A DNA stretch of 64,000 nucleotides, from assembly GCF_019331715.1 (NCBI RefSeq), contig NZ_JAHBBG010000012.1:1-64000 (forward strand), in the 5' to 3' direction. Position 1 is the stretch's first letter. Each line of letters starts with the position of its first letter. A program made the translations under genes and the position numbers. The notes under the pieces are model-generated. The model did not search any database. It worked only from the letters and a program-made list of their open reading frames with translations, and had not been told where the DNA came from. Positions 25,449 through 34,399 of the stretch are shown here, one piece after another. The stretch is from Bifidobacterium simiiventris. Its GTDB lineage: Bacteria; Actinomycetota; Actinomycetes; Actinomycetales; Bifidobacteriaceae.

Positions 25449-26864
25449 ATGAGTGCTGCAACTCAGGACGCTTCCGCAGTGAAGCTTTCTACGAAGGAGA
25501 AGATCGCCTACTCCTTCACCGACATGGCCGGCAACCTGCTGTACGTGACGATCTCGTCGTACATCATGTACTTCTACACCAACGTCTTCCACATCCCGGC
25601 CGCCGGCGCGCTGGGCGCGGCGACCATCCTGCTCGTCGCCCGCTTCGCCGACGCGATCTCCGCCATCGTGTGGGGCTCCATCGTCGACCACACCAACACC
25701 AAGTGGGGCCAGTCCCGCCCGTGGTTCCTGTGGCTGTGCGTGCCGTTCGCGGTCACCGTGTGGATCGCGTTCACCGCGCCGAGTCTGCCTGAAGGCGCCC
25801 CGAAGTTCGCGTACGCGCTGATCACCTACATCCTGGCCGCCGGCGCCGTCTACACCGGCATCCAGACCCCGATCACCGCCATCCTGCCGAACCTCACCTC
25901 CGACCCGACCGAGCGCAACAACGCCAACTCCTTCCGCATGGCCGGCGGCCAGATCGGCTCCTTCATCACCTCGTCCTTCACCATCCCGCTGGTCGGTGTC
26001 TTCGGCACCATGGTTGGCGGCGGCGACAAGGCCGGCTTCATGATCGTCACCGCGATCTGGGGCGTCATCGCCATCGCGCTGCTCCTGTTCTCCTTCAAGA
26101 ACCTCAACGAGCGCAACTACCACCCCGAACTCAACAAGCCGATCCCGCTGAAGGACTCCTTCAAGGCCGCCAAGGGCAACTGGCCGTGGATCATCCTCGT
26201 CGTCGCGTTCGTGATCTACTGGGTCGCCCAGTCCACCCGTAACGGCGTGTCCACCTACTACGCGCAGTACGTGCTCGACAACCGCAACCTGACCTCGCTG
26301 TTCAACGGCGTGCAGGTCCTCGGCCTGCTCGGCACCATTGCCATGCCGATCATCGCCAACAAGACCAAGAACAAGACCCTGACCATGATCATCGGCCTCG
26401 TCATCGGCGGCGTCGGCCAGGCGCTCATGCCGCTCGCCGGCACCAACGTCCCGCTGCTCGTCATCTTCTGGACCATCGGCGTCTTCGGTGCGGCCATCGC
26501 CATAGGCATGCCGTTCGGCATGCTCGCCGACACCGTCGACTACGGCGAGTGGAAGACCGGCGTGCACGCGGCCGGCTTCCTGACCGCCGTCGGCTCCGCG
26601 TTCTGCATCCAGGTCGGCTCCGGCTTCGGCGCGTTCCTGCCGCTCGAGATCATGGGCGCGGCCGGCTACGACGCCAACAAGGAAGTCCAGTCGCAGTCCG
26701 CGCAGGACGCGATCAGCTTCTGCTTCATCTGGCTGCCGGTCATCGTCTACGTCATCGTCGGCGTGATCATGTGCTTCTACCGCAAGTACGAGAAGATGGA
26801 GCCGCAGATCAAGGCCGAGCTGGCCGAGCGTCACGCGAAGGCGCTCGCCGAAGCCGGCGAGTGA
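25449..26864 (+). CDS. GPH-family sugar:cation symporter
   Basis: A 471-residue transporter with about twelve transmembrane helices. It starts KEKIAYSFTDMAGNLLYVTISSYIMYFYTNVF, has the GPH signature DRxxAxxxWG-like ARFADAISAIVWGSIVDHTNTKWGQSRPW and a late GMPFGMLADTVDYGEWKTG, all typical of the glycoside-pentoside-hexuronide family. It is the likely importer of the arabinose-containing disaccharide used by the adjacent GH127 enzyme. AAGGAAACAACAACA precedes the ATG. Probably in the LacI-controlled unit, although a 238-bp repeat-rich gap separates it from the enzyme gene. Confidence 0.9.
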   Translation: MSAATQDASAVKLSTKEKIAYSFTDMAGNLLYVTISSYIMYFYTNVFHIPAAGALGAATILLVARFADAISAIVWGSIVDHTNTKWGQSRPWFLWLCVPFAVTVWIAFTAPSLPEGAPKFAYALITYILAAGAVYTGIQTPITAILPNLTSDPTERNNANSFRMAGGQIGSFITSSFTIPLVGVFGTMVGGGDKAGFMIVTAIWGVIAIALLLFSFKNLNERNYHPELNKPIPLKDSFKAAKGNWPWIILVVAFVIYWVAQSTRNGVSTYYAQYVLDNRNLTSLFNGVQVLGLLGTIAMPIIANKTKNKTLTMIIGLVIGGVGQALMPLAGTNVPLLVIFWTIGVFGAAIAIGMPFGMLADTVDYGEWKTGVHAAGFLTAVGSAFCIQVGSGFGAFLPLEIMGAAGYDANKEVQSQSAQDAISFCFIWLPVIVYVIVGVIMCFYRKYEKMEPQIKAELAERHAKALAEAGE

Positions 26865-27358
26865 TCCCGCCTCGGTCGGTCTGTCAGCCGATCGCAACAG
26901 CCGAATGCCGATAACTGAATAACCAAACGGATTCCGCGTGGAGCGTGACCCGGTGCGCGATTGGCCGGGGCGTCACCCGCGCGGGATCCGACTCGTCATC
27001 CGCAAGCCGTGTGTATGTAGCGTTACGCCCCGCCGCATCCGCACGGCTTGCGTCGTATCCGGCTGCATTCCGAATCGGTGATCCTTGGCTAGGTTCGCTG
27101 AGCGTCCGTTTTCTGTCAGGATAGTTCCGGTTCTTGTGGGAAGCGGACGCTGATCGTTCTTCTTACGTCCGTTTCTCGCTAGGATCACGCCGGTTCTTGT
27201 GGGAAGCGGACGCTCTTGCCGTGCTTAGCGTCCGCTTTCGTCCAGTAGTGGGGTGGTCCTGGACGAAAGCGGACATATCCGTATGTGCCGGCAGCCGGGG
27301 CAGTGGGTGGGCTAGGCTCGGAATGGAAATCCAAGCGGGTGGCCTAAGGGAGGAAACC
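26865..27358. other. 494-bp gap with three related hairpins
   Basis: No gene. Positions 27101-27275 carry three successive stem-loops built on GCGTCCG(C)TTT and AAGCGGACGC: 27101 with 27143-27150, 27166 with 27203-27213, and 27227-27247 with 27260-27275. The loops of the first two share CCGGTTCTTGTGGG. Similar words occur at 415-590. Confidence 0.55.
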
Positions 27359-28402
27359 ATGGCATCCAACACGTTCCTCAAGCATCTTCTCGTCGGCGGC
27401 GCGGTGGCCGCCGGAGCCGCGGCATGGGCGATCAAGCCGCGTTCGTTCACCGACAAGCAGCACAACTACGTGCCGTCCGTGCCGGACGTCTGGTACGCGC
27501 ACCGCGGCCTGCACGACGCCGGTTCCGGCCTGACCCCGCAGTACGCGATCGAAAGCGGCGAATACGTGGCCCGCGCGCGCCGCATGGCCATGAAGGCCGG
27601 CTACGGCGACCCGTCCGTCACCACGTCGATCGCGCCGGAGAACTCGCTCGCCGCGTTCGCCGCCGCCGCCGAGGCCGGCTACGGCATCGAGCTTGACCTG
27701 CAGTTGAGCGCGGACGGCCAGGTCATCGTCGTACATGATCCCGACTTGCTGCGCGTGGCCGGCGATCCGCGCCGCGTGGCTGATCTGACGTACGACGAGC
27801 TGACCCGCATCCCGCTGTTCCCGAACGATGCTCCGGGCACTGCGGTCGCGTCCGAACTACCCGGCGCCGACGATCCGGCGACCGTCACGACCCCCGCGAA
27901 CCCGCCGGCCGGCTACTACCAGCACGTGCCGCTGTTCTTGGACGTGCTGCGCGTGGTCGCCGGCCGTGTGCCGCTGATCGTGGAGTACAAGTTCGACGAC
28001 AACGCCGCGTTCGGTTCGCGCGAAGAAGAGCTGATGGAGAAGGGCGACGCGCTGCTGCAGGCGTACGACGGCGCGTATGTGATCGAATCGTTCAACCCGC
28101 GGGCCGTGGAATGGTACAAGAACCACCGTCCGGAAGTGTGCCGCGGTCAGCTGGCCGGTGGTGTGACGCTCGAGGAAGACGGCTGGCTGGAGTGCGTGGC
28201 CGGACTGTTGATCTTCGACTGGATGTCGCGGCCTGATTTCGTGGCGTATGACTGGCATGGCGGCAACTATCCGCAGGTTCGTGCGTCCCGTGCGATGGGC
28301 GCGACGGCCGTCTCATGGACCGTGCGCAGCAGCGATGAGCTGGCTCAGTGCGATGACTGGTTCGACCGTCACATCTTCGAGGCGTTCGTGCCCGAGCGCT
28401 GA
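27359..28402 (+). CDS. Glycerophosphodiester phosphodiesterase
   Basis: A 347-residue GDPD-family enzyme that cleaves glycerophosphodiesters to glycerol 3-phosphate and an alcohol. A single N-terminal hydrophobic helix (KHLLVGGAVAAGAAAWAI) suggests a membrane-anchored or exported form. Catalytic motifs are AHRG, PENSLAAF, IELDLQLSADGQVIVVHD. The C-terminal part closes with the usual VSWTVRSSDELAQC. AGGGAGG lies before ATG 27359; the longer open frame runs back through the hairpin region and has no start signal. Confidence 0.9.
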   Translation: MASNTFLKHLLVGGAVAAGAAAWAIKPRSFTDKQHNYVPSVPDVWYAHRGLHDAGSGLTPQYAIESGEYVARARRMAMKAGYGDPSVTTSIAPENSLAAFAAAAEAGYGIELDLQLSADGQVIVVHDPDLLRVAGDPRRVADLTYDELTRIPLFPNDAPGTAVASELPGADDPATVTTPANPPAGYYQHVPLFLDVLRVVAGRVPLIVEYKFDDNAAFGSREEELMEKGDALLQAYDGAYVIESFNPRAVEWYKNHRPEVCRGQLAGGVTLEEDGWLECVAGLLIFDWMSRPDFVAYDWHGGNYPQVRASRAMGATAVSWTVRSSDELAQCDDWFDRHIFEAFVPER

Positions 28403-28710
28403 GGCGGGGTGCCCATCTCATCCCATAGGTGGGTGAAATAGGACACCGAAAATCATAAGTGGGTATTTGTGGACTAGTTAGGGCCCGATTAGAAGTCCAA
28501 CTAGTCCACAAATACCCACTTTCGTTATTTCGAGGTGTGGGATGGTCCGGATCTACCCACCTTTGCCGTTGTGAGATCCGGATTCACCCACTTTCCGTCT
28601 TTCCCCGATCCGGGTTCACCCGTCCGTCATCCTGTGAGGTCCGGGTTTGCCCACTTATCATGTCACGTATCACTGTGACGATCGGTTGATCGGTTCCGTG
28701 TACGACTTCG
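28403..28710. other. 308-bp gap between convergent genes with a 23-bp hairpin and shared words
   Basis: No gene. A perfect 23-bp inverted repeat (28457-28479 with 28499-28521) is followed by three further copies of a GATCCGGATTCACCCACTTT-like word at about 28550-28660. It separates the phosphodiesterase gene from the convergent upp gene. Confidence 0.6.
28457..28521. terminator. Perfect 23-bp hairpin, likely bidirectional terminator
   Basis: Arms 28457-28479 and 28499-28521 (starting AAGTGGGTATTTGTGG) around a 19-base loop; the far arm ends in CCCACTTTCG. It lies between two convergent genes. Confidence 0.6.
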
Positions 28711-29352
28711 TCAGTCGACGACGCCGTAGAGGCGGTCGCCGGCGTCGCCCAGACCCGGCACGATGTAGCATTTCTCGTTGAGCTTCTCGTCGACCGCGCA
28801 CACGACGACCTTGAAATCGATGGACGGGTCGATGTGCTCCTGCACGAACTGGATGCCTTCCGGCGCGGCGATGATGCACACCGCGGTGACGTCCTTCGCG
28901 CCGCGTTCGGCCAGATAGTGCGTGGCGGCGACGAGCGTGCCGCCGGTGGCGAGCATCGGGTCGATGAGGAAGCACTGGCGGCCGGTCAGGTCGTCGGGCA
29001 GGCGGTTCGCGTAGGTGATCTGCTGGGTCGGGTGCTCCTCGTCGCGCTTCATGCCGAGGAAGCCGACTTCGGCGGACGGGATCATCTTGGTCATGCCGTC
29101 GAGCATGCCGAGGCCAGCGCGCAGCACGGGCACGATGATCGGGCGGGGTTCGGCGATGTGCTTGCCGATCATCGGGGCGACCGGCGTTTCGATCGGCTTG
29201 TCGACCACGTCGAGGTTGCGGGTCGCTTCGTATGCCTCCAGCATGACGAGTTCGGAGACGAGCTCGCGGAAGGTGGCGGAGGAGGTGTTCTTATCGCGCA
29301 GGACGGTGAGCTTGTGCTCAACCAGCGGGTGATTCAAAACAGTGAGTTCCAT
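28711..29352 (-). CDS. upp: Uracil phosphoribosyltransferase
   Basis: A 213-residue enzyme of the pyrimidine salvage pathway converting uracil and PRPP to UMP. The start MELTVLNHPLVEHKLTVLRDKN is the standard Upp N-terminus, ILRAGLGM-like PVLRAGLGMLDGM follows, and the PRPP loop is DPMLATGGT. The C-terminus has GDAGDRLYG, the uracil-binding end. The open frame extends upstream but the family start at 29352 is clear. Divergent from the amino acid permease. Confidence 0.97.
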   Translation of the reverse strand: MELTVLNHPLVEHKLTVLRDKNTSSATFRELVSELVMLEAYEATRNLDVVDKPIETPVAPMIGKHIAEPRPIIVPVLRAGLGMLDGMTKMIPSAEVGFLGMKRDEEHPTQQITYANRLPDDLTGRQCFLIDPMLATGGTLVAATHYLAERGAKDVTAVCIIAAPEGIQFVQEHIDPSIDFKVVVCAVDEKLNEKCYIVPGLGDAGDRLYGVVD

Positions 29353-29705
29353 AAGACCCAAGCGTACTACGAAAGCCCCGCGCAATCGCTGGCCGGGGAG
29401 GGGTGCCGCGCCGGACGTTTTGGGATGGCGGCGGGCGGGGACGTGCGTCTCGCCGGACGGCCTGCCGCGCCGGATGATTGCGTCGATACGTTGACGCACC
29501 GCGCGTCTATTCGGACGCCGGCGCCGCATCGTCCGGCGCCGTATCGTTCCGACATCGCCCGGAATCGGACGGATTGTGCGACGGTCACGACGGACGGCAT
29601 ACAATAGCGGCCATTGCATACGGTTGCATCGATTGGCGATACATGAACCGGTGCACGCCCGACCGAACGGCTCCCTGCAACGAGAGCAAGAGAGAAAGAA
29701 GCAAG
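29353..29705. other. 353-bp gap between divergent upp and permease genes
   Basis: Presumably holds both promoters. I see GC-rich imperfect repeats (GCGCCGGA words, 29410-29550) but no clear -35/-10 pair, operator or gene. Confidence 0.4.
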
Positions 29706-31184
29706 ATGGCAGCATCACCCGCCCCAACCACGTCTCGCCACCCACGCGAGACCGACGACGTCCCCGTCCCCGCAACCCTGCGAAAATCGCTGAAAAACCG
29801 CCACATCCAGCTCATCGCCCTCGGTGGCGCGATTGGCACCGGCCTGTTCTACGGTTCGAGTGAGTCGATCAGCCTCGCCGGCCCGAGCATCCTGCTCGCC
29901 TATCTGGTCGGCGGTCTCGCGATCTTCATGATCGTGCGAGCGTTGTCCGAAATGTCGGTCGAAGACCCGAAGGCCGGCGCGTTCAGCTACTACGCCACCC
30001 GCTACTGGTCGAAGCGCGCGGGCTTCGTCTCCGGCTGGAACTACTGGTTCAACTACATCCTCGTGTCGATGGTCGAGCTGTCGGTCGTCGGCTCATTTGT
30101 CAACTACTGGTTCCCGAACATCCCGCAGTGGGTGTCCGCGGCCGTGTTTCTCGTCGTGATCGCCGCCGCGAACCTGCTCGGCGTGAGCAAGTTCGGCGAG
30201 TTCGAATTTTGGTTCGCGATCATCAAGATCGTGGCCGTCGTCGCGATGATCCTCGGCGGTCTCGCGGTACTCGTCGCCAATCTCCCGACCGCGTCCGGCA
30301 TCAAGGCCAGCTTCGCGAACTGGTTCGCGATCGACGGCGGTTTCTTCCCGCACGGCCTCATGCAGCGCACGGCCGACGGCCAGTGGACCGGTCTGCTCAT
30401 GGCCCTGTGCGTCGTGATGTTCAGCTTCGGCGGCACCGAACTGATCGGCATCACCGCGGGCGAGACCGAGAACCCGCGCACCACGATCCCGCGTGCCACG
30501 AACGGCATCATCTGGCGCATCCTCGTGTTCTACATCGGCGCGCTCGGCGTGATCATGGCCGTGGTGCCGTGGAACACGATCGACGGCAAGTCCAGCCCGT
30601 TCGTGCAGATCTTCGACTCGGTGGGCGTGCACGCGGCCGCCGGCATCCTCAACTTCGTGTGCCTGACCGCCGTGATGAGCGTCTACAACTCCGGCCTGTA
30701 CGCGAACTCGCGCATGCTGTACTCGCTCGCCAAGCAGGGCAACGCACCCGCGTACCTCGGCAAGCTCAACTCGCGCGGCGTGCCGGTCGCGGGCGTGATC
30801 ACCTCCGCGATCATCACCGCGCTGGCCGTAGTTGTCGTGTTCCTGTGGCCGGAGTTCGCGTTCAACTATCTCATGTCGATCGCGACGATCGCCGGCGTGA
30901 TCAACTGGTCGATGATCATGATCACGGAAGTGCACTTCCGCAAGGTCGTCGCGGCCGGCGACGGTCCGGCCGAACTTGCCGGACTGCAGGGCAAGACGGC
31001 GTTGGACGCGATCCACTTCAAGCTGCCGTTCGCGCGCGTGATGCCGTATATCGTGCTCGCGTTCCTTGCGCTCGTCGTGGTGCTCATGTGCTTCTCGCCG
31101 AGCTACCGCGTGGCCGTGGTCGCCGGCGTGATCTGGCTGGCGATTCTGCTCGCCGCCTACCAGATCACGCAGGTGCGCAAGTAA
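29706..31184 (+). CDS. Amino acid permease (APC superfamily, AAT type)
   Basis: A 492-residue transporter with about twelve helices. The N-terminus LKNRHIQLIALGGAIGTGLFYGSS is the signature of the amino acid transporter family (LysP/AroP/GabP type), followed by EMSVEDPKAGAFSYYATRYW and later FSFGGTELIGITAGETENPRTTIPRA. The substrate cannot be set from sequence; lysine, aromatic or branched amino acids are all possible. GAAAGAAG precedes ATG 29706. It is followed by the convergent thiG gene with only 13 bases between. Confidence 0.9.
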   Translation: MAASPAPTTSRHPRETDDVPVPATLRKSLKNRHIQLIALGGAIGTGLFYGSSESISLAGPSILLAYLVGGLAIFMIVRALSEMSVEDPKAGAFSYYATRYWSKRAGFVSGWNYWFNYILVSMVELSVVGSFVNYWFPNIPQWVSAAVFLVVIAAANLLGVSKFGEFEFWFAIIKIVAVVAMILGGLAVLVANLPTASGIKASFANWFAIDGGFFPHGLMQRTADGQWTGLLMALCVVMFSFGGTELIGITAGETENPRTTIPRATNGIIWRILVFYIGALGVIMAVVPWNTIDGKSSPFVQIFDSVGVHAAAGILNFVCLTAVMSVYNSGLYANSRMLYSLAKQGNAPAYLGKLNSRGVPVAGVITSAIITALAVVVVFLWPEFAFNYLMSIATIAGVINWSMIMITEVHFRKVVAAGDGPAELAGLQGKTALDAIHFKLPFARVMPYIVLAFLALVVVLMCFSPSYRVAVVAGVIWLAILLAAYQITQVRK

Positions 31185-31197
31185 TCACGCGCGGTAA

Positions 31198-32121
31198 TCA
31201 CTTGCTGGCAGAGAGATAGTCGGCCGCGTTGGTCGGGCTGGACGGCACCGCATGACCCTCGGTCACGGTGCCGAGGCCCGCAAGATACGCTTCGCGGCCG
31301 GCCTCGATCGCGTGCTTGAACGCGCGCGCCATCACCGGGATGTTGCCCGCGGACGCGATCGCCGTATACGCCATCACCGCGTCCGCGCCCATCTCCATCG
31401 CCTCGGCGGCCTGGCTCGGCCGGCCGATACCCGCGTCGATGATGACCGGCACATGCGCGTTGGCGATGATCACCTCGATGAAATCGCGCATCCGCAGCCC
31501 CTTGTTCGAGCCGATCAGCGAGCCGAGCGGCATCACGCACGCCGCGCCCGCCTCCTCAAGCTGCCGCGCCGCGATCGGGTCCGGGAACATGTACGGCATC
31601 ACCACGAACCCCTCCTTCGCGAGCATCTCGGTCGCGCGGATCGTCTCCGCGTTGTCCGGCAACAGGTACTTCGTCTCGTGCTCGATCTCGACCTTCACGA
31701 AATCGGTCTGGCACACCTCGCGGGCGAGTCGCGCGATGCGCACCGCCTCTTCCGCGTTGCGCGCGCCCGACGTGTTCGGCAGCATCGTGATGCCCTTGGG
31801 GATGTAGTCGAGCAGGTTGTTCTCGGTGGTGCGGCAGCGGCGCAGCGCCATCGTGACGATCTGCGTGCCCGCGTTCTCGATCGTGGCCTTGATGAGGTTC
31901 AGATCGTAGCGGCCCGAACCGAGGATGAACCGGCTCGTGAACTTGTGCCCGCCGAGGATGAGCGGATCGGCGTCGCCGGTCGCAATCGCGTCGTAGGCGT
32001 GGGCGTCCGGCTCGGGCAGCAGCGCGGTGTTCGTGGCAGTGCCGACGAGTTCGTCGAGCGTCGGTTCGGTGGGCGAAACGTTGGGTTCGGTGGATGGTGC
32101 AGTCATGGTTACTCCAGTCAT
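31198..32121 (-). CDS. thiG: Thiazole synthase ThiG
   Basis: A 307-residue ThiG, which forms the thiazole ring of thiamine from 1-deoxyxylulose phosphate, a glycine-derived imine and sulfur carried by ThiS. The barrel begins [19 protein letters not shown]; the Schiff-base Lys is in [24 protein letters not shown] and [25 protein letters not shown] follow. A nonconserved acidic N-terminal extension of about 50 residues precedes the barrel. The start region carries a tandem duplication of 15 bases, so two ATGs (32121 and 32106) each have GGAG 5 bases upstream. It lies 85 bases downstream of thiS under a TPP riboswitch. Confidence 0.95.
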   Translation of the reverse strand: MTGVTMTAPSTEPNVSPTEPTLDELVGTATNTALLPEPDAHAYDAIATGDADPLILGGHKFTSRFILGSGRYDLNLIKATIENAGTQIVTMALRRCRTTENNLLDYIPKGITMLPNTSGARNAEEAVRIARLAREVCQTDFVKVEIEHETKYLLPDNAETIRATEMLAKEGFVVMPYMFPDPIAARQLEEAGAACVMPLGSLIGSNKGLRMRDFIEVIIANAHVPVIIDAGIGRPSQAAEAMEMGADAVMAYTAIASAGNIPVMARAFKHAIEAGREAYLAGLGTVTEGHAVPSSPTNAADYLSASK

Positions 32122-32206
32122 GGTTACTCCTTCGTATTCGATGTCGTATGGATGCCGTTGGTTGCCGCGGCATGCCCGTTGCCGGTCGTCACGGCCGTCA
32201 CGGCCG

Positions 32207-32401
32207 TCAGCCGCCCTGCACGAACGTGACGATCTCCACGGTGTCGGTGCCCTTGAGCATCGTCTGCGCGCGCTTTGCCCGCGGCACGATCTCGCCGTTG
32301 AGCTCGACGGCCACACGGGCCGGCTTGAATCCCTTGCGCTCGATGAACTCGGCGACACTGATCGGCCCGTCGAGCTGCTCCTCCTGACCGTTGACGATCA
32401 T
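32207..32401 (-). CDS. thiS: Sulfur carrier protein ThiS
   Basis: A 64-residue ubiquitin-fold protein that carries sulfur as a C-terminal thiocarboxylate to ThiG. It begins [10 protein letters not shown], has [13 protein letters not shown] in the middle and ends in the required Gly-Gly (VTFVQGG). The start at 32401 follows GGGGAAC; an in-frame ATG at 32506 would add 35 residues foreign to the family. First gene after the riboswitch. thiF, which adenylates ThiS, is not adjacent. Confidence 0.93.
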   Translation of the reverse strand: MIVNGQEEQLDGPISVAEFIERKGFKPARVAVELNGEIVPRAKRAQTMLKGTDTVEIVTFVQGG

Positions 32402-32678
32402 CGGTTCCCCTTCCCCGGCCGCGCCGGATTCGAAAAAAAGGGTCGCTGAAGCAGCCGTACCCTGTGAGGTGGTGCGCCCCTTCATGACCCTTGTCGTAAG
32501 TATCACTGGTTGTTCTTGAATTATGTTGAGTTGTCGCGCAAACGATCATCCGAACAGCGGCGCGGCGACACGGTGACGAGTCCGCGCGCAACGACGATGC
32601 AACGGATGCGAAAACCCGCGCAGACTGAAAAAATGATCGCGAACCGCCGCGCATCGATTGCGACGGCGAAACAACCCG

Positions 32679-32763
32679 TTTCCTTACGGCGGCATGACCC
32701 GCATCAAGTTGACGGTCGAAGTTCGCGACTTCCTCTCAGCCCAGCCGGGCTCCCGTTCGGTTG
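32679..32763 (-). promoter_or_regulatory. TPP riboswitch (THI element)
   Basis: On the minus strand: GGGAGCCC, then GGGCTGAGAGG (CTGAGAG at 32733-32739), GACCGTCAACTTGATGCGGGTCATGCCG (32690 onward) and CGTAAGGAAA. These are the conserved P2-P5 parts of the thiamine pyrophosphate riboswitch. It precedes thiS-thiG by about 280 bases and would shut them off when TPP is abundant. Confidence 0.93.
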
Positions 32764-32862
32764 CGTGACCATCATAAGCCCCGGGGTGCGACAGGGCATC
32801 CAGCGGCGGTGCGATCCGCCGTGAAACGATGAAGCAGCGTATCCGCGTCAGGGGCTCGCACG

Positions 32863-33855
32863 ATGATGGGCGGTATGACGACGTTGCAACATGGCACTGA
32901 TTTCGCGAACACGGTCGATTTCGCGGGGCATCGCATCTCCAGGCTCGGCATGGGCACGATGGCGCTCGCCATCGAGGGACGTCCGGACCGTGAGACGGCG
33001 ATCGGCACGATCCACGCCGCGCTCGACGCCGGCGTGCGCTACCTCGACACCGCGTGGTCGTACTACCTGCCGACCGCTCCGGGCGCGGACGGCACGGGCG
33101 TTCCCGGCGATTTCGGGTACGGCGAAATGCTGGTGCGCGACGCGCTCGCCAGTTGGGACGGTCCGCGCGGCGAGGTGCTGGTGGCGACGAAAACCGGATA
33201 CCGGCGCACGATCGACACGGACGTCGCGGCAGGGGAGGCTGTGGCGCAGGACGACCGCCAACGATTGCAGGCGGCCGGCAGCCGGTACGGTTGGATGGCC
33301 GATTCGCGGCCCGAGACGATGATCCGCGACGCGAAGGAATCGGCGCGTCACCTTGGCGTGGACGCGCTCGACCTGCTGTATTCGCACGGTCCCGATCCGG
33401 CCGTGCCGTACGAGGATCAGATCGGCGCGCTCAGGACGCTGCTCGACGAAGGCGTGATTCGCTACGCCGGCATCTCCCGCGTGAACAACGCGCAGATCGA
33501 CACGGCCCGCGCGATCCTCGGCGACAAGCTGATCGCCGTGCAGAACCAGTTCTCGCCCTCGCACCCCGATCCGGAACATACGATGGAGCATTGCGCCGAA
33601 CTCGGGCTTGATTTCGTGTGCTGGTCGCCGCTCGGCGGGTTCCTCGACCCGTTCGACCGGCATGCGTACGATCCGTTCCGTGCGGTTGCTGCCGCGCGTG
33701 GCGTCTCGTACCAGCGGGTGGTGCTCGCATGGGAGCTGACCCGGTACGACCGTCTGTTCACGATCCCGAGCGCCCGCAATCCGCATGAGATCAACGATTC
33801 GTTCGCCGCGACTGATCTGCGGCTGACCCCGGACGAACTCGCGCTGCTCGGCTGA
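32863..33855 (+). CDS. Aldo/keto reductase
   Basis: A 330-residue NADPH-dependent aldo/keto reductase. The barrel shows GMGTMAL near the start, GVRYLDTAWSYY with the catalytic Asp and Tyr, VLVATKTGYRR with the Lys and LLYSHGPDPAVPYED in the His region, then GVIRYAGIS. It closes with TIPSARNPHEINDSF, the NADP-binding segment. The start is uncertain among ATG 32863, 32866 and 32875. Substrate unknown. It ends 17 bp before a 28-bp perfect hairpin and is convergent with the tautomerase gene. Confidence 0.88.
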   Translation: MMGGMTTLQHGTDFANTVDFAGHRISRLGMGTMALAIEGRPDRETAIGTIHAALDAGVRYLDTAWSYYLPTAPGADGTGVPGDFGYGEMLVRDALASWDGPRGEVLVATKTGYRRTIDTDVAAGEAVAQDDRQRLQAAGSRYGWMADSRPETMIRDAKESARHLGVDALDLLYSHGPDPAVPYEDQIGALRTLLDEGVIRYAGISRVNNAQIDTARAILGDKLIAVQNQFSPSHPDPEHTMEHCAELGLDFVCWSPLGGFLDPFDRHAYDPFRAVAAARGVSYQRVVLAWELTRYDRLFTIPSARNPHEINDSFAATDLRLTPDELALLG

Positions 33856-33872
33856 GACCGGGCGAAACAACA

Positions 33873-33932
33873 GAGGCGTGGCGGTTTTCTCTCGCTGAGC
33901 GCTGGCTCAGCGAGAGAAAACCGCCACGCCTC
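33873..33932. terminator. Perfect 28-bp hairpin, bidirectional terminator
   Basis: Arms 33873-33900 and 33905-33932 pair at all 28 positions around a 4-base loop (GCTG). The stem includes a TTTTCTCTC tract on one strand and GAGAGAAAA on the other. It lies between convergent genes. Confidence 0.75.
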
Positions 33933-33977
33933 ATAACAGCGCGCTGTATGCGGCCGCGATGGAGCTGTGACAACTAA

Positions 33978-34325
33978 CTAGAAGTTGCCGCCGTTCCACC
34001 CCCAGTCCGTCGTCGCCGTGTAGCGGATGTACGTGCGGTCCTGCGGAATGCCCAGCGTGCCCTCGAGCGCCGCCATGATCGACTCGGTCAGCTTCTCCCA
34101 CGCCGAACCGGGCACGGAACGACCGAACACGTTCACCTCGACGTACGCCGCCGGCTTGTCGTCGGATCCGGCGAAGTAGATCGGCATGTCGTCCTCGAAC
34201 GGGCACATCAGCCAGCCTTCGGACTTGCCGGGCACCGCGCTGATCGCCTTGCCGTACGCGGCCTTGAGCGCCTCGCGCTGCTCGGGCGTGGTCTTGACGG
34301 AGACGTGGGTGTGAATAACGGGCAT
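33978..34325 (-). CDS. MIF/4-oxalocrotonate tautomerase-family protein
   Basis: A 115-residue tautomerase-fold protein. It begins MPVIHTHVSV, so Pro2 is the expected catalytic base. It has PAAYVEVNVFGRSV in the middle and ends in TATTDWGWNGGNF, as in bacterial macrophage migration inhibitory factor-like proteins. GGAGG lies 5 bases before ATG 34325. The physiological substrate is unknown. Confidence 0.85.
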   Translation of the reverse strand: MPVIHTHVSVKTTPEQREALKAAYGKAISAVPGKSEGWLMCPFEDDMPIYFAGSDDKPAAYVEVNVFGRSVPGSAWEKLTESIMAALEGTLGIPQDRTYIRYTATTDWGWNGGNF

Positions 34326-34399
34326 GATTCCTCCTTGATACGTGTGTATCGTTGCCGCTTCCATCCTAATCGCCGTCGCGGCGGCGGAACAGCCGTGCG

